From: Pectobacterium sp. CFBP8739
GTDB taxonomy: Bacteria; Pseudomonadota; Gammaproteobacteria; Enterobacterales; Enterobacteriaceae
DNA: 64,000 bases
Reading direction: 5' to 3'
NCBI RefSeq assembly: GCF_013449375.1
Contig: NZ_JACDRR010000007.1
Location: forward strand, 341,801-405,800
Shown here: positions 44,677 through 53,871 of the stretch, in pieces
Layout of the letters: every line of letters begins with the position of its first letter
Position numbering within the stretch: position 1 is the stretch's first letter
The notes under the pieces: model-generated
The model's database searches: none
Told to the model about the DNA's origin: nothing
The model's input: only the letters and a program-made list of their open reading frames with translations
Program-made: the position numbers and the translations under genes

Positions 44677-45201
44677 ATGAAAACGTTAGTTATAGTTTCC
44701 CATCCTTACGCTTCTCAATCACGGGTAATTAAAATGCTTCAACAAACTGTTGAAGCGCGAAACGACATTGTCGTTCGTAATCTCGAATCTCTTTATGGTA
44801 ATACCATCAGCGAGTTTGATGTTGTGGCAGAACAAGCAGCCAGTGAAGACGCTGACCGCATCGTGTTCATGTACCCAACCCACTGGTTCAACCTTACTCC
44901 GAATCTTAAAGCTTATCTTAACGAAGTCTGGACTTATGGCTGGGCATTTGGTCCGGGGGGAGAGGCGCTTAAAGGTAAAGAAATGCTAGTGGTAACTACA
45001 GCCGGTGCCAGTGAGCATCTATATTCCCATGATGGCTTGATTGACGGTACGATGGATGACGTGCTGACCCCGATGAAGGCCAGTGCACGATATGTGGGGA
45101 TGAAGTACGTCGAACCTCTTGCATTCTTTGAAGTTACTCAAGCGGATAAAAAGGCCTTATTAGATTTTCAGACTAAGCTCTCAGCGAGACTCCAGTTCTG
45201 A
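44677..45201 (+). CDS. Flavodoxin-fold NAD(P)H-dependent oxidoreductase
   Basis: A 174-residue protein opening KTLVIVSHPYASQSRVIKMLQQ, then RIVFMYPTHWFNLTPNLKAYLNEVW and TTAGASEHLYSHDGL, the pattern of the MdaB/KefF flavodoxin-like quinone reductase family (FMN or FAD with NAD(P)H). It starts with a good site (ttgaggttatttcacc). A paralogue follows on the same strand after 32 bases. Divergent LysR suggests induction by quinones or other electrophiles. Confidence 0.9.
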   Translation: MKTLVIVSHPYASQSRVIKMLQQTVEARNDIVVRNLESLYGNTISEFDVVAEQAASEDADRIVFMYPTHWFNLTPNLKAYLNEVWTYGWAFGPGGEALKGKEMLVVTTAGASEHLYSHDGLIDGTMDDVLTPMKASARYVGMKYVEPLAFFEVTQADKKALLDFQTKLSARLQF

Positions 45202-45233
45202 TAAGTATGGCTATTTATTTTAAAGGGGTAGTT

Positions 45234-45845
45234 ATGAGTAAAATGAAGTTAATTTCATCCAGGTTTATTTCTTTTCAAATATTTATCATCGGGTTATTTT
45301 TCATCAACGTATCAATTGCTGCAGATAATGTTCATCGATCAGCAGTAAAAACACTTGTGATTGTTTCACATCCTTACCCAGAACGCTCTGTGATGATAAA
45401 AGGGTTACAGCAGGCTGCAGAACGTGTTGAAGGTATGACTGTTCGAAATTTAGAAACTATTTATGGCTATAATACTCGTGGCATTGATAGTAATAAAGAA
45501 AAACTGCTTACGCGCCAGAATGAGCGTATTGTTTTTCTTTTTCCTACGCATTGGTTCAACATAACGCCTATGATGAAAGCGTATCTAAACGACGTTTGGG
45601 GAAGTGTAGGGCCAGGACTCTGGCAGAGCAAAGAAATGTTAATTGTAACGACTGCCGCAGGTGATGAAAGCACGTATGGTAGCTCAGGAAGGATTGGCAT
45701 GAGTCTGGCAGAGGTTTTTGCACCAATGAAGGCCAGTGCACTGCATGCTGGAATGGTATATTTACCGCCGTTAACATTCCAATCTGTTAGTTCTTCACGA
45801 CTACCTGAATATCAAAAAGAATTTATACAGCGACTTGAAAAATAG
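45234..45845 (+). CDS. Flavodoxin-fold oxidoreductase paralogue with an N-terminal signal sequence
   Basis: A 203-residue protein clearly related to the one at 44677 (KTLVIVSHPYPERSVMIKGLQQ, RIVFLFPTHWFNITPMMKAYLNDVW), but preceded by about 30 residues that look like a Sec signal peptide or anchor (SRFISFQIFIIGLFFINVSIAA-D). The ATG at 45234 follows AGGGG; an earlier start at 45207 is less likely. The upstream copy has no such extension. Export of a flavin enzyme by the Sec route would be unusual, so it may be an anchored protein or a cofactor-free derivative. Confidence 0.82.
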   Translation: MSKMKLISSRFISFQIFIIGLFFINVSIAADNVHRSAVKTLVIVSHPYPERSVMIKGLQQAAERVEGMTVRNLETIYGYNTRGIDSNKEKLLTRQNERIVFLFPTHWFNITPMMKAYLNDVWGSVGPGLWQSKEMLIVTTAAGDESTYGSSGRIGMSLAEVFAPMKASALHAGMVYLPPLTFQSVSSSRLPEYQKEFIQRLEK

Positions 45846-46058
45846 CATTGTTTATATTATTTGTTGTTTTTTTAACATTAATTGCTTTTGTAATTAATAG
45901 GTTGTGTTGTGCATATTTTTATTTATCAACTCCCTCTTTGAGATATTTAAAAATAAACTAAAAAATATTTAAGATAGTAAAATGCAATCACATTCAGATG
46001 GTTTAAATCTTCCATAGATATTCATGCATTATCTTTTTTAAATTAACAAGGTAAGTTT

Positions 46059-47216
46059 ATGCAAAATTTTGTTTACCAAAATACCTCCAAAATTCTATTT
46101 GGTAGAAATCAGATCTCTAGCCTTTCTCAAGAGATTGCGATAGATAAAAGAGTCATGATTGTTTATGGAGGAGGGAGTGTTAAAAGAAATGGCGTTTTAA
46201 AACGAGTTAAAGACGCACTACAAAATACAATTGTATTCGAGTTCGGTGGTGTTGAAGCTAATCCGCACTATGAAACGCTTATGAAAGCGGTGGATATTGT
46301 TAAGCAAGAAAAAATTGACTTCCTTTTAGCTGTTGGTGGTGGCTCAGTCATTGACGGCACAAAATTTATTGCAGCAGCAGCCTGTTATGAAGGAGATGCC
46401 TGGAATATTGTCAAAAGTTATGGCAGCGTTGTGAAAAAAGCCCTGCCGATTGGCTGTGTACTTACTCTCGCGGCTACTGGCTCAGAAATGAATAATGTTT
46501 CTGTTGTCACAAAGGCTGCAACGAAAGATAAACTTTTTTTTGCATCGCCTTATATTATGCCTCAGTTCTCTATACTGGATCCTGAACTCACTTTCACACT
46601 GCCTGAAAATCAGACAGCTAATGGTGTAGTCGATGCATTTGTTCATATTCTTGAACAGTACATAACGTATCCAGTGAATGCAAAAGTACAGGACCGTCTT
46701 GCGGAAGGGTTGCTGAATACACTCAAGGAAGAAGGCCCAAAAGTATTAGTATCCCCAGAAGATTATGATGCCAGAGCAAATATTATGTGGTCGGCAACGA
46801 TGGCACTTAACGGCCTGCTCAGCACTGGCACGCCTGCTGACTGGGCCACTCACTTAGTTGGGCAGGAAATCACTGGACTGTATGGTCTCGATCATGCTCA
46901 AACATTAGCTATCGTTATGCCTGCTATCTGGCAATATTGCCGTTCAGAAAAGGTGGAAAAACTTGCTCAGTATGGTTCCAGAGTCTGGGATATACCGGCT
47001 TCAGATACCGAAAAAATGGCAGAGCAGGCCATCCAGGCGACCGTTAAATTCTTTGAAGAAATGGGAGTAAAAACGCATTTGTCTGACTATGGACTGGGTG
47101 AGGAAATTATTCCTGAAGTTATTAATAAACTTGAAGAACATGGGCATGTTGCTTTAGGCGAGCACTCTACTATCACGACTGAAAACGTTGGGGAAATTCT
47201 GAGGCTGGCTCTTTAA
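46059..47216 (+). CDS. Iron-containing alcohol/aldehyde reductase (YqhD-like)
   Basis: A 385-residue group III alcohol dehydrogenase. The nucleotide-binding GGGS is at 94-97, and the metal ligands are Asp192, His196, His265 and His279 in NGVVDAFVH, WATHLVG and LDHAQT, at the standard spacing. YqhD-type enzymes use NADPH to reduce toxic aldehydes (methylglyoxal, furfural-like). An A+T-rich spacer precedes it. A second paralogue is at 49674 and an AraC regulator at 47540. Confidence 0.9.
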   Translation: MQNFVYQNTSKILFGRNQISSLSQEIAIDKRVMIVYGGGSVKRNGVLKRVKDALQNTIVFEFGGVEANPHYETLMKAVDIVKQEKIDFLLAVGGGSVIDGTKFIAAAACYEGDAWNIVKSYGSVVKKALPIGCVLTLAATGSEMNNVSVVTKAATKDKLFFASPYIMPQFSILDPELTFTLPENQTANGVVDAFVHILEQYITYPVNAKVQDRLAEGLLNTLKEEGPKVLVSPEDYDARANIMWSATMALNGLLSTGTPADWATHLVGQEITGLYGLDHAQTLAIVMPAIWQYCRSEKVEKLAQYGSRVWDIPASDTEKMAEQAIQATVKFFEEMGVKTHLSDYGLGEEIIPEVINKLEEHGHVALGEHSTITTENVGEILRLAL

Positions 47217-47539
47217 AGTGTATTGTCAATCGTTATGGTTATATCATTCTTTCCATAGAGAAAGAAAAGTAATAACTGAAGGGTAAATAGCGTTATTAAT
47301 ACGCGAAGCTTCAGTTTTCTTAAGTTTTAACCAAGAATTAATCAGCTCAAAAGAAATTGCCATTTAATCAATGATGGCAATTTCTGAGGGTGAATTAGAG
47401 TAGATATTAATTGATAAAAAGGTCGTGGTAGGCCCTGTATGAAATAATAACACGCCATCACCAGAGCAACTCGATGTGGCAGTTGTTGAACACGCTATGA
47501 TCTCGAACCGCAGATTTCCTGCAAATAAGCATAGGGTGA
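47217..47539. other. Convergent spacer, no gene
   Basis: Lies between the alcohol dehydrogenase and the convergent AraC gene. It contains no frame with coding character or clear terminator. Confidence 0.45.
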
Positions 47540-48523
47540 CTAAAACGTCGCGGTATTAGGCTTAGATATTTGCGAATAGGTCGTTACATTGATACCGACG
47601 TTTTCTCTCGCTTTCTCTCGCAGCGTTGCTATATCCCGCTTTGGGGCAACGCCAAACATACGACTGTATTCACGACTGAATTGTGATGGACTTTCATATC
47701 CAACCTCGAAAGCCGCCGTTGAAACGTCACGGTGCTCGTTCAGCATCAATCGCTTCGCCTCATTCAGGCGCAACCATTTTTGATACTGAATTGGGCTCAT
47801 CGCCGTTAGTTGCCGAAAGTGTTGATGGAATGATGGCGTACTCATCTGAGAATGGTGAGCCAACTCTTCAACCCGTAATGGCAATGCAAAGTTTACTTTG
47901 AGCCAGTCTATCGCCTTTCCAATCCGGTGCCCATGGCCATCGACAGCTGCAATTTGTCGCAGCCTAGCAGCCTGATCGCTCATCAACAACCTGTAGTGAA
48001 TCTCACGTTGAACCATTGGCTCAAGAATGGGGATGGCCTCTGGTTCATCCAACAATGCCACTAGACGGCAGAATGGCGCTAAGATCGCGTCTGTGACGGT
48101 ACCAATACCTATGCCACTATTTACCGATCTATCCCTTCGAGACGACAAATTGCCGTGGGTGATCAACTCAGCCAGAATCCGCTGATCCAGTTTGAATGCT
48201 AGCCCTAAACAGGGTCGGTCACTGCTTGCCTCTGTGACTTCTGAGTTCGCGGGCAGGTCAAGCGATGTGACCAGAAATCGCGATGAATCATATCCGTAAC
48301 CCTCACCACCGACCCACATCTTTTTGGCCCCATCCACAACCAAAACGATGCTGGGGGGAACTATACAACTGACTGGTGGAGCCGGTGCATTGCGGCGAAA
48401 GAGATCCAAACCCGGAATCGCAGTGCCGAAATCGCCTGTATCAGGTGTGCGCTTAGCGATGTCGCTAATCAGCGCACTCAGGTAGTCATCTCGTTGCTTC
48501 TTGGGGGATTGTGCAGAAATCAT
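47540..48523 (-). CDS. AraC-family transcriptional regulator (YqhC-like)
   Basis: A 327-residue regulator. The N-terminal cupin-like AraC_N domain (TAIPGLDLFRRNAPAPPVSCIVPPSIVLVV...DLPANSEVTEASSDRPCLGLAFKLD) and the C-terminal double helix-turn-helix (LRVEELAHHSQMSTPSFHQHFRQLTAMSPIQYQKWLRLNEAKRLML...VGYESPSQFSREYSRMFG) match the YqhC subgroup that activates aldehyde-reductase genes. The start at 48523 has GAGGAG 9 bases upstream. Two iron-type dehydrogenases flank it, a setting like yqhC-yqhD. Confidence 0.9.
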   Translation of the reverse strand: MISAQSPKKQRDDYLSALISDIAKRTPDTGDFGTAIPGLDLFRRNAPAPPVSCIVPPSIVLVVDGAKKMWVGGEGYGYDSSRFLVTSLDLPANSEVTEASSDRPCLGLAFKLDQRILAELITHGNLSSRRDRSVNSGIGIGTVTDAILAPFCRLVALLDEPEAIPILEPMVQREIHYRLLMSDQAARLRQIAAVDGHGHRIGKAIDWLKVNFALPLRVEELAHHSQMSTPSFHQHFRQLTAMSPIQYQKWLRLNEAKRLMLNEHRDVSTAAFEVGYESPSQFSREYSRMFGVAPKRDIATLREKARENVGINVTTYSQISKPNTATF

Positions 48524-48902
48524 CTTGGCTCGCTCCTCTACGAATTTCACTTCTCACTGTAGCCTATCTGAAACGCGTAATCCTATAGGAGCAGCAAAGG
48601 TTCATAGGATTAGGCATGTAAACCATAGAAATATGCTAATGGCGCTCAGGTTAAAGATTCTACAATCCTCACACCAAGAACGAGCACGCCTCGGCGCTTG
48701 GAACCAGTAGACACGCCAACAGGCCGAGCGGTGGTAGCGGTTGGATCTGGACTAGACAAAGCAGAACAGTGGCCGTGTTACCAGAACTGTTTATAGGTCG
48801 CGCTGGAACGCTCATCGGCAAAGTACCAAATCAATGAACAAAACGGGTATGTCAACGGCATGCCAGCATCTCCTGTGCTACCAGTAATGAGGAAATACTT
48901 AC
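48524..48902. other. Spacer between the AraC gene and the MFS remnant
   Basis: Divergent spacing between the AraC gene and the truncated transporter. I see no gene; it probably contains their promoters. Several short frames have no ribosome site or family features. Confidence 0.45.
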
Positions 48903-49478
48903 GTGTTATTAGATCGCAGCAGCCAACATTCTCATGGCGAAGAACGAAAAGCGTGGGGCGCCGTAGTTGCGATGTCTTTGGCCGCCTTCGCTTTGGTTGC
49001 CTCGGAGTTTATGCCTGTCAGCCTGTTAACACCTCTGGCAACTAACTTACTGATCACCGAAGGTCAGGCAGGTATGGGTATCTCGGTATCCGGACTGTTC
49101 GCCCTGTTCACCGCGCTTTTGATTACACCCATCGCCGCCAAAGTGGAACGCAAGCGCCTACTGCTGTCTATGATCCTGCTTATGGTCATTTCTGGAACAA
49201 TAGTCGCGTTCGCTGCCAACTACGAAATGTTCATGGTTGGACGAGCACTCATCGGCGTGGCAATTGGCGGTTTCTGGTCACTTAGCGCTGCCACATCCAT
49301 TCGTTTTGTTCCTGCCCATCACGTGCCGAAAGCCCTTGCATTCGTCAACGGTGGCAATGCACTCGCCACGGTTATTGCTACGGCTGCCGTTTTCTCTTAC
49401 CTCGCGGGCCGGTCAGCAGTTAAAGCTGCTGGCAAAGAAGACGTTCATGCGAGAGAGGTTCTGGCATTGGGTGAATGA
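48903..49478 (+). pseudogene. Truncated MFS transporter (first five to six helices only)
   Basis: The frame starts like a full drug/sugar-efflux MFS protein (AWGAVVAMSLAAFALVASEFMPVSLLTPLA...GRALIGVAIGGFWSLSAATSIRFVP) but stops after 191 residues, about half of the expected 390. After SYLAG the sequence becomes unrelated (RSAVKAAGKEDVHAREVLALGE), showing a deletion or junction. The rest of the gene is not found downstream. A half-size transporter is unlikely to work. Confidence 0.75.
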
Positions 49479-49673
49479 ATGATGCGCCCTATTACGGAAT
49501 AGGCCATCCCGATGTGTAACCGATCCAACATGAGCGACAGAACAGTAATTGATATCGGTATGTAGTAGGCACAAATGTCGTGGGGTGAGTTGTCATCGCC
49601 TTTTCTCGGCAAAGCCATAACCCTGTTTCACACCCTTTGTAATCAAGAAAAATTGACTTAAAAGGAGCTAAAG

Positions 49674-50822
49674 ATGAATCAATTCTCTTTCTACAACCCG
49701 ACCCGAATTGAATTCGGGTCAGGAAAGGAAGCCGAGATCGGAAAGCACCTCTCCGAGCACCGGATTAGCAACGTTCTGCTGTGCTACGGAAGCGAACGTA
49801 TTAAACGTGAGGGATTGTTTGATGTCGTGAGCCGAAGCCTTGCAGATCAAGGTATCACATTTGTAGAACTCGGCGGCATCGTCAGCAATCCCGTTCTTTC
49901 GAAAGTTCGTGAAGGCATCGAACTTGCCCGAGCACATGATGTAGACGCCGTCCTGAGCGTAGGGGGTGGTTCCGTGCTCGACAGCGCCAAGGCGATCGCT
50001 GCGGGCGCACAATACGACGGCGATGTATGGGATCTGTTTGTCGGGAAGGGAGCTCTTACATCGGCACTCCCCTTGTTTGCGATCCTGACGATCGCTGCGA
50101 CGGGCAGCGAAATGAACGGTTATGGCGTGGTCACCAACGAAGAGACTCAGGAAAAGTTATCCATCGGTAACGACCACACTCGTCCCAAGGTATCCATACT
50201 CAGCCCGGCGCTCATGGCCGGTGTATCGCGCGACTATCTGGCATATTCGGCTTCTGACATCATCTCGCATCTTATCGAGGTGTACTTTACCGCAACGGTT
50301 CAGCCCAAATTGCAGTCACGTCTCGTGGAATCGCTGATTAATACCGTGATCGACACAACGCGTGTGTTGCTGGATAACCCTGCCGACGCCGCTGCGCGTG
50401 GGGAGTTTGCCTGGGCAGCCACACTGGCGCAAAACGGCCTGACATTCTCCGGCTGTGCGGGGTTCGGCTACCCCAACCACGCAATAGAGCATTCATTGTC
50501 GGCGCTGTTCAACGTACCGCACGGTGCGGGGCTTTCAGTTGTTATGCCTGCCTGGATGAAGTGGTACCAGGATCAGAATAAATCTCAGTTCGAGCGCTTT
50601 GCCAAGTATGTGTTCGGTTTACCGTCGGCTGAAGAGGGCATTGCTGCATTGGAACGCTGGTTCGTCGAGATCGACACCCCCATCCGCTTGGGACAGTTAG
50701 GCATACAGGAATCGGATCTACCCGCCATCGTAGCCAACGTGCAAATCAATGTGAAGGCGTTCGGCATCGCAGATGCTTATCCCCCCCATGTAGTGACAGA
50801 TATTCTTAAACGCGCGCTGTGA
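49674..50822 (+). CDS. Iron-containing alcohol/aldehyde dehydrogenase (second paralogue)
   Basis: A 382-residue group III enzyme with GGGS at 97-100 and metal ligands Asp195, His199, His269 and His283 (SASDIISH, YPNHAIEH, VPHGAGL). It resembles the one at 46059 but differs in many places, so the copies are old or independently acquired. It has an AAAGGAG ribosome site and is followed after 38 bases by an exported hydrolase gene, probably in one operon with it and the SDR gene. Confidence 0.9.
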   Translation: MNQFSFYNPTRIEFGSGKEAEIGKHLSEHRISNVLLCYGSERIKREGLFDVVSRSLADQGITFVELGGIVSNPVLSKVREGIELARAHDVDAVLSVGGGSVLDSAKAIAAGAQYDGDVWDLFVGKGALTSALPLFAILTIAATGSEMNGYGVVTNEETQEKLSIGNDHTRPKVSILSPALMAGVSRDYLAYSASDIISHLIEVYFTATVQPKLQSRLVESLINTVIDTTRVLLDNPADAAARGEFAWAATLAQNGLTFSGCAGFGYPNHAIEHSLSALFNVPHGAGLSVVMPAWMKWYQDQNKSQFERFAKYVFGLPSAEEGIAALERWFVEIDTPIRLGQLGIQESDLPAIVANVQINVKAFGIADAYPPHVVTDILKRAL

Positions 50823-50860
50823 GGCGAGCACTATTCACCTAATCCTGAAGGAGTAAAGCC

Positions 50861-51937
50861 ATGACCCGTTTATTTTCTCCAACGAATTTCTTCAAAGTTG
50901 CACTCATCGCAAGTGCTATATCAATGGTAGGTGTACAGTCAGCTACGGCTCAGGCTCAGGCGTCTACAGCAGACACACCGTTGCAATTGGTCCAAACTTG
51001 GGACAAGACCTTCCCCCAGAGCAAGAAAGTGGATCACCAGAAGGTTACCTTCAAGAATCGCTACGGCATCACCCTTGCCGCCGACCTGTATCTACCGAAG
51101 AACCGTGAGAACCAGAGACTGCCTGCGCTGGTGGTTGGCGGTCCGTTCGGCGCCGTGAAGGAACAAGCATCGGGCTTGTACGCGCAGACTCTTGCCGAGC
51201 GCGGCTTTGTCACGCTGGCCTTCGATGCTTCCTATACAGGGGAGAGTGGCGGCGAGCCACGTAACGTAGCGTCACCGGATATTAACACTGAAGATTTCAT
51301 GGCGGCGGTGGATTTCATCGGGCTGCAACCCTACGTCAATCGTGAGCGTATCGGTGTGATCGGCATCTGCGGTATGGGCGGTATGGCATTAAATGCCGTG
51401 GCTGCCGACAAGCGTGTTAAAGCCGTTGTCGCCAGTACCATGTATGACATGAGCCGTGTCATGTCTAAAGGGTATAACGACAGCGTGACGCCTGAACAAC
51501 GGGAGCAGACGCTGGAGAAACTGAGTCGGCAGCGCTGGGAAGATGCAGCAAAAAACACACCGACTTATCAACCGGCCTATAACCACTTGAAGGGCGGTGA
51601 AGCGCAGTTCCTGGTTGATTACGCTGACTACTATATGACGCCACGTGGTTATCACCCGAGAGCTGTCAACTCTGGTAACTCTTGGACTGTCACCACGCCG
51701 CTGTCGTTCATGAATATGCCGATCCTGACTTACATCAAGGAAATTTCGCCACGTCCTATCCTGTTTGTCCACGGTGAAAAGGCTCACTCGCGTTACTTTG
51801 CGGAAACTGCTTATGAAGCCGCAGCGCAACCGAAAGAGCTCCTGATCGTTAAAGGTGCCAGCCACGTTGATCTATATGATCGCATGGATAAGATTCCCTT
51901 CGACGAGATGACGACGTTCTTCAATAAATATCTGTAA
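50861..51937 (+). CDS. Exported alpha/beta hydrolase with Cys nucleophile (dienelactone hydrolase-like, YcjY type)
   Basis: A 358-residue protein with a Sec signal peptide (about 1-32, ending ATAQA). The nucleophile elbow is GICGMGG with Cys170 instead of Ser, as in dienelactone hydrolases. A likely acid residue lies near HGEKAHS, and the catalytic His in GASHVDLYD. It is preceded by the iron-type dehydrogenase and followed by an SDR gene after 24 bases. The substrate is unknown; a periplasmic hydrolase for lactones or esters would fit the context. Confidence 0.86.
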   Translation: MTRLFSPTNFFKVALIASAISMVGVQSATAQAQASTADTPLQLVQTWDKTFPQSKKVDHQKVTFKNRYGITLAADLYLPKNRENQRLPALVVGGPFGAVKEQASGLYAQTLAERGFVTLAFDASYTGESGGEPRNVASPDINTEDFMAAVDFIGLQPYVNRERIGVIGICGMGGMALNAVAADKRVKAVVASTMYDMSRVMSKGYNDSVTPEQREQTLEKLSRQRWEDAAKNTPTYQPAYNHLKGGEAQFLVDYADYYMTPRGYHPRAVNSGNSWTVTTPLSFMNMPILTYIKEISPRPILFVHGEKAHSRYFAETAYEAAAQPKELLIVKGASHVDLYDRMDKIPFDEMTTFFNKYL

Positions 51938-51961
51938 AACCGATAAATTTGGGGGGAGCAT

Positions 51962-52729
51962 ATGGATATCACCTACAACTTCAAAGGAAAAGTTGCCCTG
52001 GTCACTGGCGCAGCGATGGGAATGGGGCTAGCCACCGCACGCGCGTTCGCACGAAGCGGCGCGCACGTGGTGTTGGCCGATCGCAATGGTGAACTTGCTG
52101 TTCAGCATGCTCGCGCTCTCGTGGCCGAGGGCGCTAGCGCCTTGGGCGTGACTTGTGACGTGACAGACGAAGCCCAAATCGCTTCGACTGTGGATCGAAT
52201 CATCGCTGAATATGGGCAGCTGGACATGGCTTTCAACAACGCTGGCATCCAGGTGCCGCCATGTGATGCAGCTGAAGAGCCAGCCGAGGCATTCCATCGG
52301 GTCGTGGCCGTCAACCAGTTTGGCGTTTGGGCAAGCATGAAACATGAGCTTCGGGTAATGCGTTCCCGAGGAACTGGGGCAATTGTTAACAATTCATCGC
52401 TAGGCGGTCTGGTTGGACTGCCCGGTCGAGCGTCCTATCATGGTAGCAAGCATGCCGTTCTGGGCATGACCAAGAGCGCGGCAGTGGAGTATGCGGCTCT
52501 TGGCATACGCATCAACGCGATATGTCCAGGCACCATCGACACACCGATGGTACAGGATATGCTCAACGGACAACCAGAGGCGATGGCTGCGATCCTGAAA
52601 GAACACCCGATTGGGCGAGTGGGGCGGGACGATGAGGTCGCTGCTGCGGTCCTATGGCTGTGCAGCTCCGCAGCGAGTTTCGTGGTCGGTGTCGGTCTGC
52701 CTGTGGACGGTGGCTTCACTGCTCATTGA
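51962..52729 (+). CDS. Short-chain dehydrogenase/reductase (SDR)
   Basis: A 255-residue SDR with TGAAMGMG (residues 15-22), NNAG (92-95), Ser146, Tyr159 and Lys163 (YHGSK). The cofactor region with Asp40 (VLADRN) suggests NAD preference. A GGGGGAG ribosome site is present. It lies downstream of the exported hydrolase and in front of the lactonase-like gene, so a sugar- or cyclic-alcohol oxidation pathway is possible. Confidence 0.88.
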   Translation: MDITYNFKGKVALVTGAAMGMGLATARAFARSGAHVVLADRNGELAVQHARALVAEGASALGVTCDVTDEAQIASTVDRIIAEYGQLDMAFNNAGIQVPPCDAAEEPAEAFHRVVAVNQFGVWASMKHELRVMRSRGTGAIVNNSSLGGLVGLPGRASYHGSKHAVLGMTKSAAVEYAALGIRINAICPGTIDTPMVQDMLNGQPEAMAAILKEHPIGRVGRDDEVAAAVLWLCSSAASFVVGVGLPVDGGFTAH

Positions 52730-52827
52730 ATGTGCTGATATGCAATGGTAGCCCATCAATCGTGTTGGTGGGCTGCCTATATCAGTCACAACAATCCCTA
52801 TTCCCGATAACGGATACCTTCTCGCTT

Positions 52828-53871
52828 ATGACATATGATATGAGAAGCACACTGATTGGTCTGAGTTGCTTTCTGGCTGCTTCAGCCTTTGCGGCGAGTT
52901 CGCCTGAGCCACTACGGGCAAATGCTGCCGAGCTGGCCTACGACAGACTCACACGAGGGCCTGTACCCATTCCACCCGCCGAGCGGGCCCTGCAAACCAC
53001 TGAAGCAACCTCGTGGTTCAAGGTCGCCGACCAAGGGCTTATTCTGGAAGGGGCGATTTTCGACTCTAATGGTAACCTGCTTTTCTGTGATGTGACGGGT
53101 CGTCGTGTGCTGCGCTTGTCGCCGGACCGTAAATTGTCCACCATCATCACTTTGGAGGGACTACGGCCGGGTGGACTGGCGCTGCATAAGGATGGCCGCC
53201 TCTTTATTGCCGCTATTGATCTCGATACTGGTCGAGGCGCTATCTTTGCATTGAGTCCTGATGGTTCATCCTTGAAGAACATCGTTGATCCTGATGCTGG
53301 ATACTTACCCAATGATCTGGTGTTCGACAGCCAGGGAGGTTTCTACTTCACAGACTTCAAAGGCTCTTCTACGGAACCAAAGGGCGGCGTGTACTACGTC
53401 ACACCTGATTTCGCTACGATCAAACCTGTTTTGCCAAATTTATCAATGGCGAATGGCGTTGCTCTCAGCCCAGACGGCAAGACCCTGTGGGCCAGCGAAT
53501 TCGGTCGCAACCTCTTGCACCGTGTCGAATTAACCGATCCGATGACAATCGCCCCAATCGGCTCTGCTGTTCCCTATCGATTTACAGGGCCTGCACCGGA
53601 CTCGATGCGCGTGGATGCAGATGGCAATGTCTACGTGGCGATTTATGGGCAAGGCCGGAGTATGGTCTTCAACCGTAACGGTATTCCCATTGGACAAATT
53701 TTGTTGCCTGAGAGGGATAACGGGCGGAACCTGCATTCAACCAGTCTGGCTATACGGCCTGGTACGAATGATCTTTATGCCGTTTCCAGCGATGGTCCTG
53801 GCGGACAGGCCGCTATTTTCCACTCAAAGGTTTTTGGCTTAGGTCTTACACCCGAGGTAGTACATCAGTGA
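52828..53871 (+). CDS. Exported SMP-30/gluconolactonase-like beta-propeller
   Basis: A 347-residue protein with a signal peptide (TLIGLSCFLAASAFA-A). The SMP-30/LRE beta-propeller repeat is visible in LILEGAIFDSNGNLLFCDVTGRRVLRL, GGLALHKDGRLFIAA, PNDLVFDSQGGFYFTDFKG and MANGVALSPDGKTLWASEFG. Lactone-hydrolysing members bind a divalent metal through Glu/Asn/Asp in the centre. An ATG at 52840 is an alternative start. It overlaps the next gene by 4 bases. Confidence 0.85.
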   Translation: MTYDMRSTLIGLSCFLAASAFAASSPEPLRANAAELAYDRLTRGPVPIPPAERALQTTEATSWFKVADQGLILEGAIFDSNGNLLFCDVTGRRVLRLSPDRKLSTIITLEGLRPGGLALHKDGRLFIAAIDLDTGRGAIFALSPDGSSLKNIVDPDAGYLPNDLVFDSQGGFYFTDFKGSSTEPKGGVYYVTPDFATIKPVLPNLSMANGVALSPDGKTLWASEFGRNLLHRVELTDPMTIAPIGSAVPYRFTGPAPDSMRVDADGNVYVAIYGQGRSMVFNRNGIPIGQILLPERDNGRNLHSTSLAIRPGTNDLYAVSSDGPGGQAAIFHSKVFGLGLTPEVVHQ

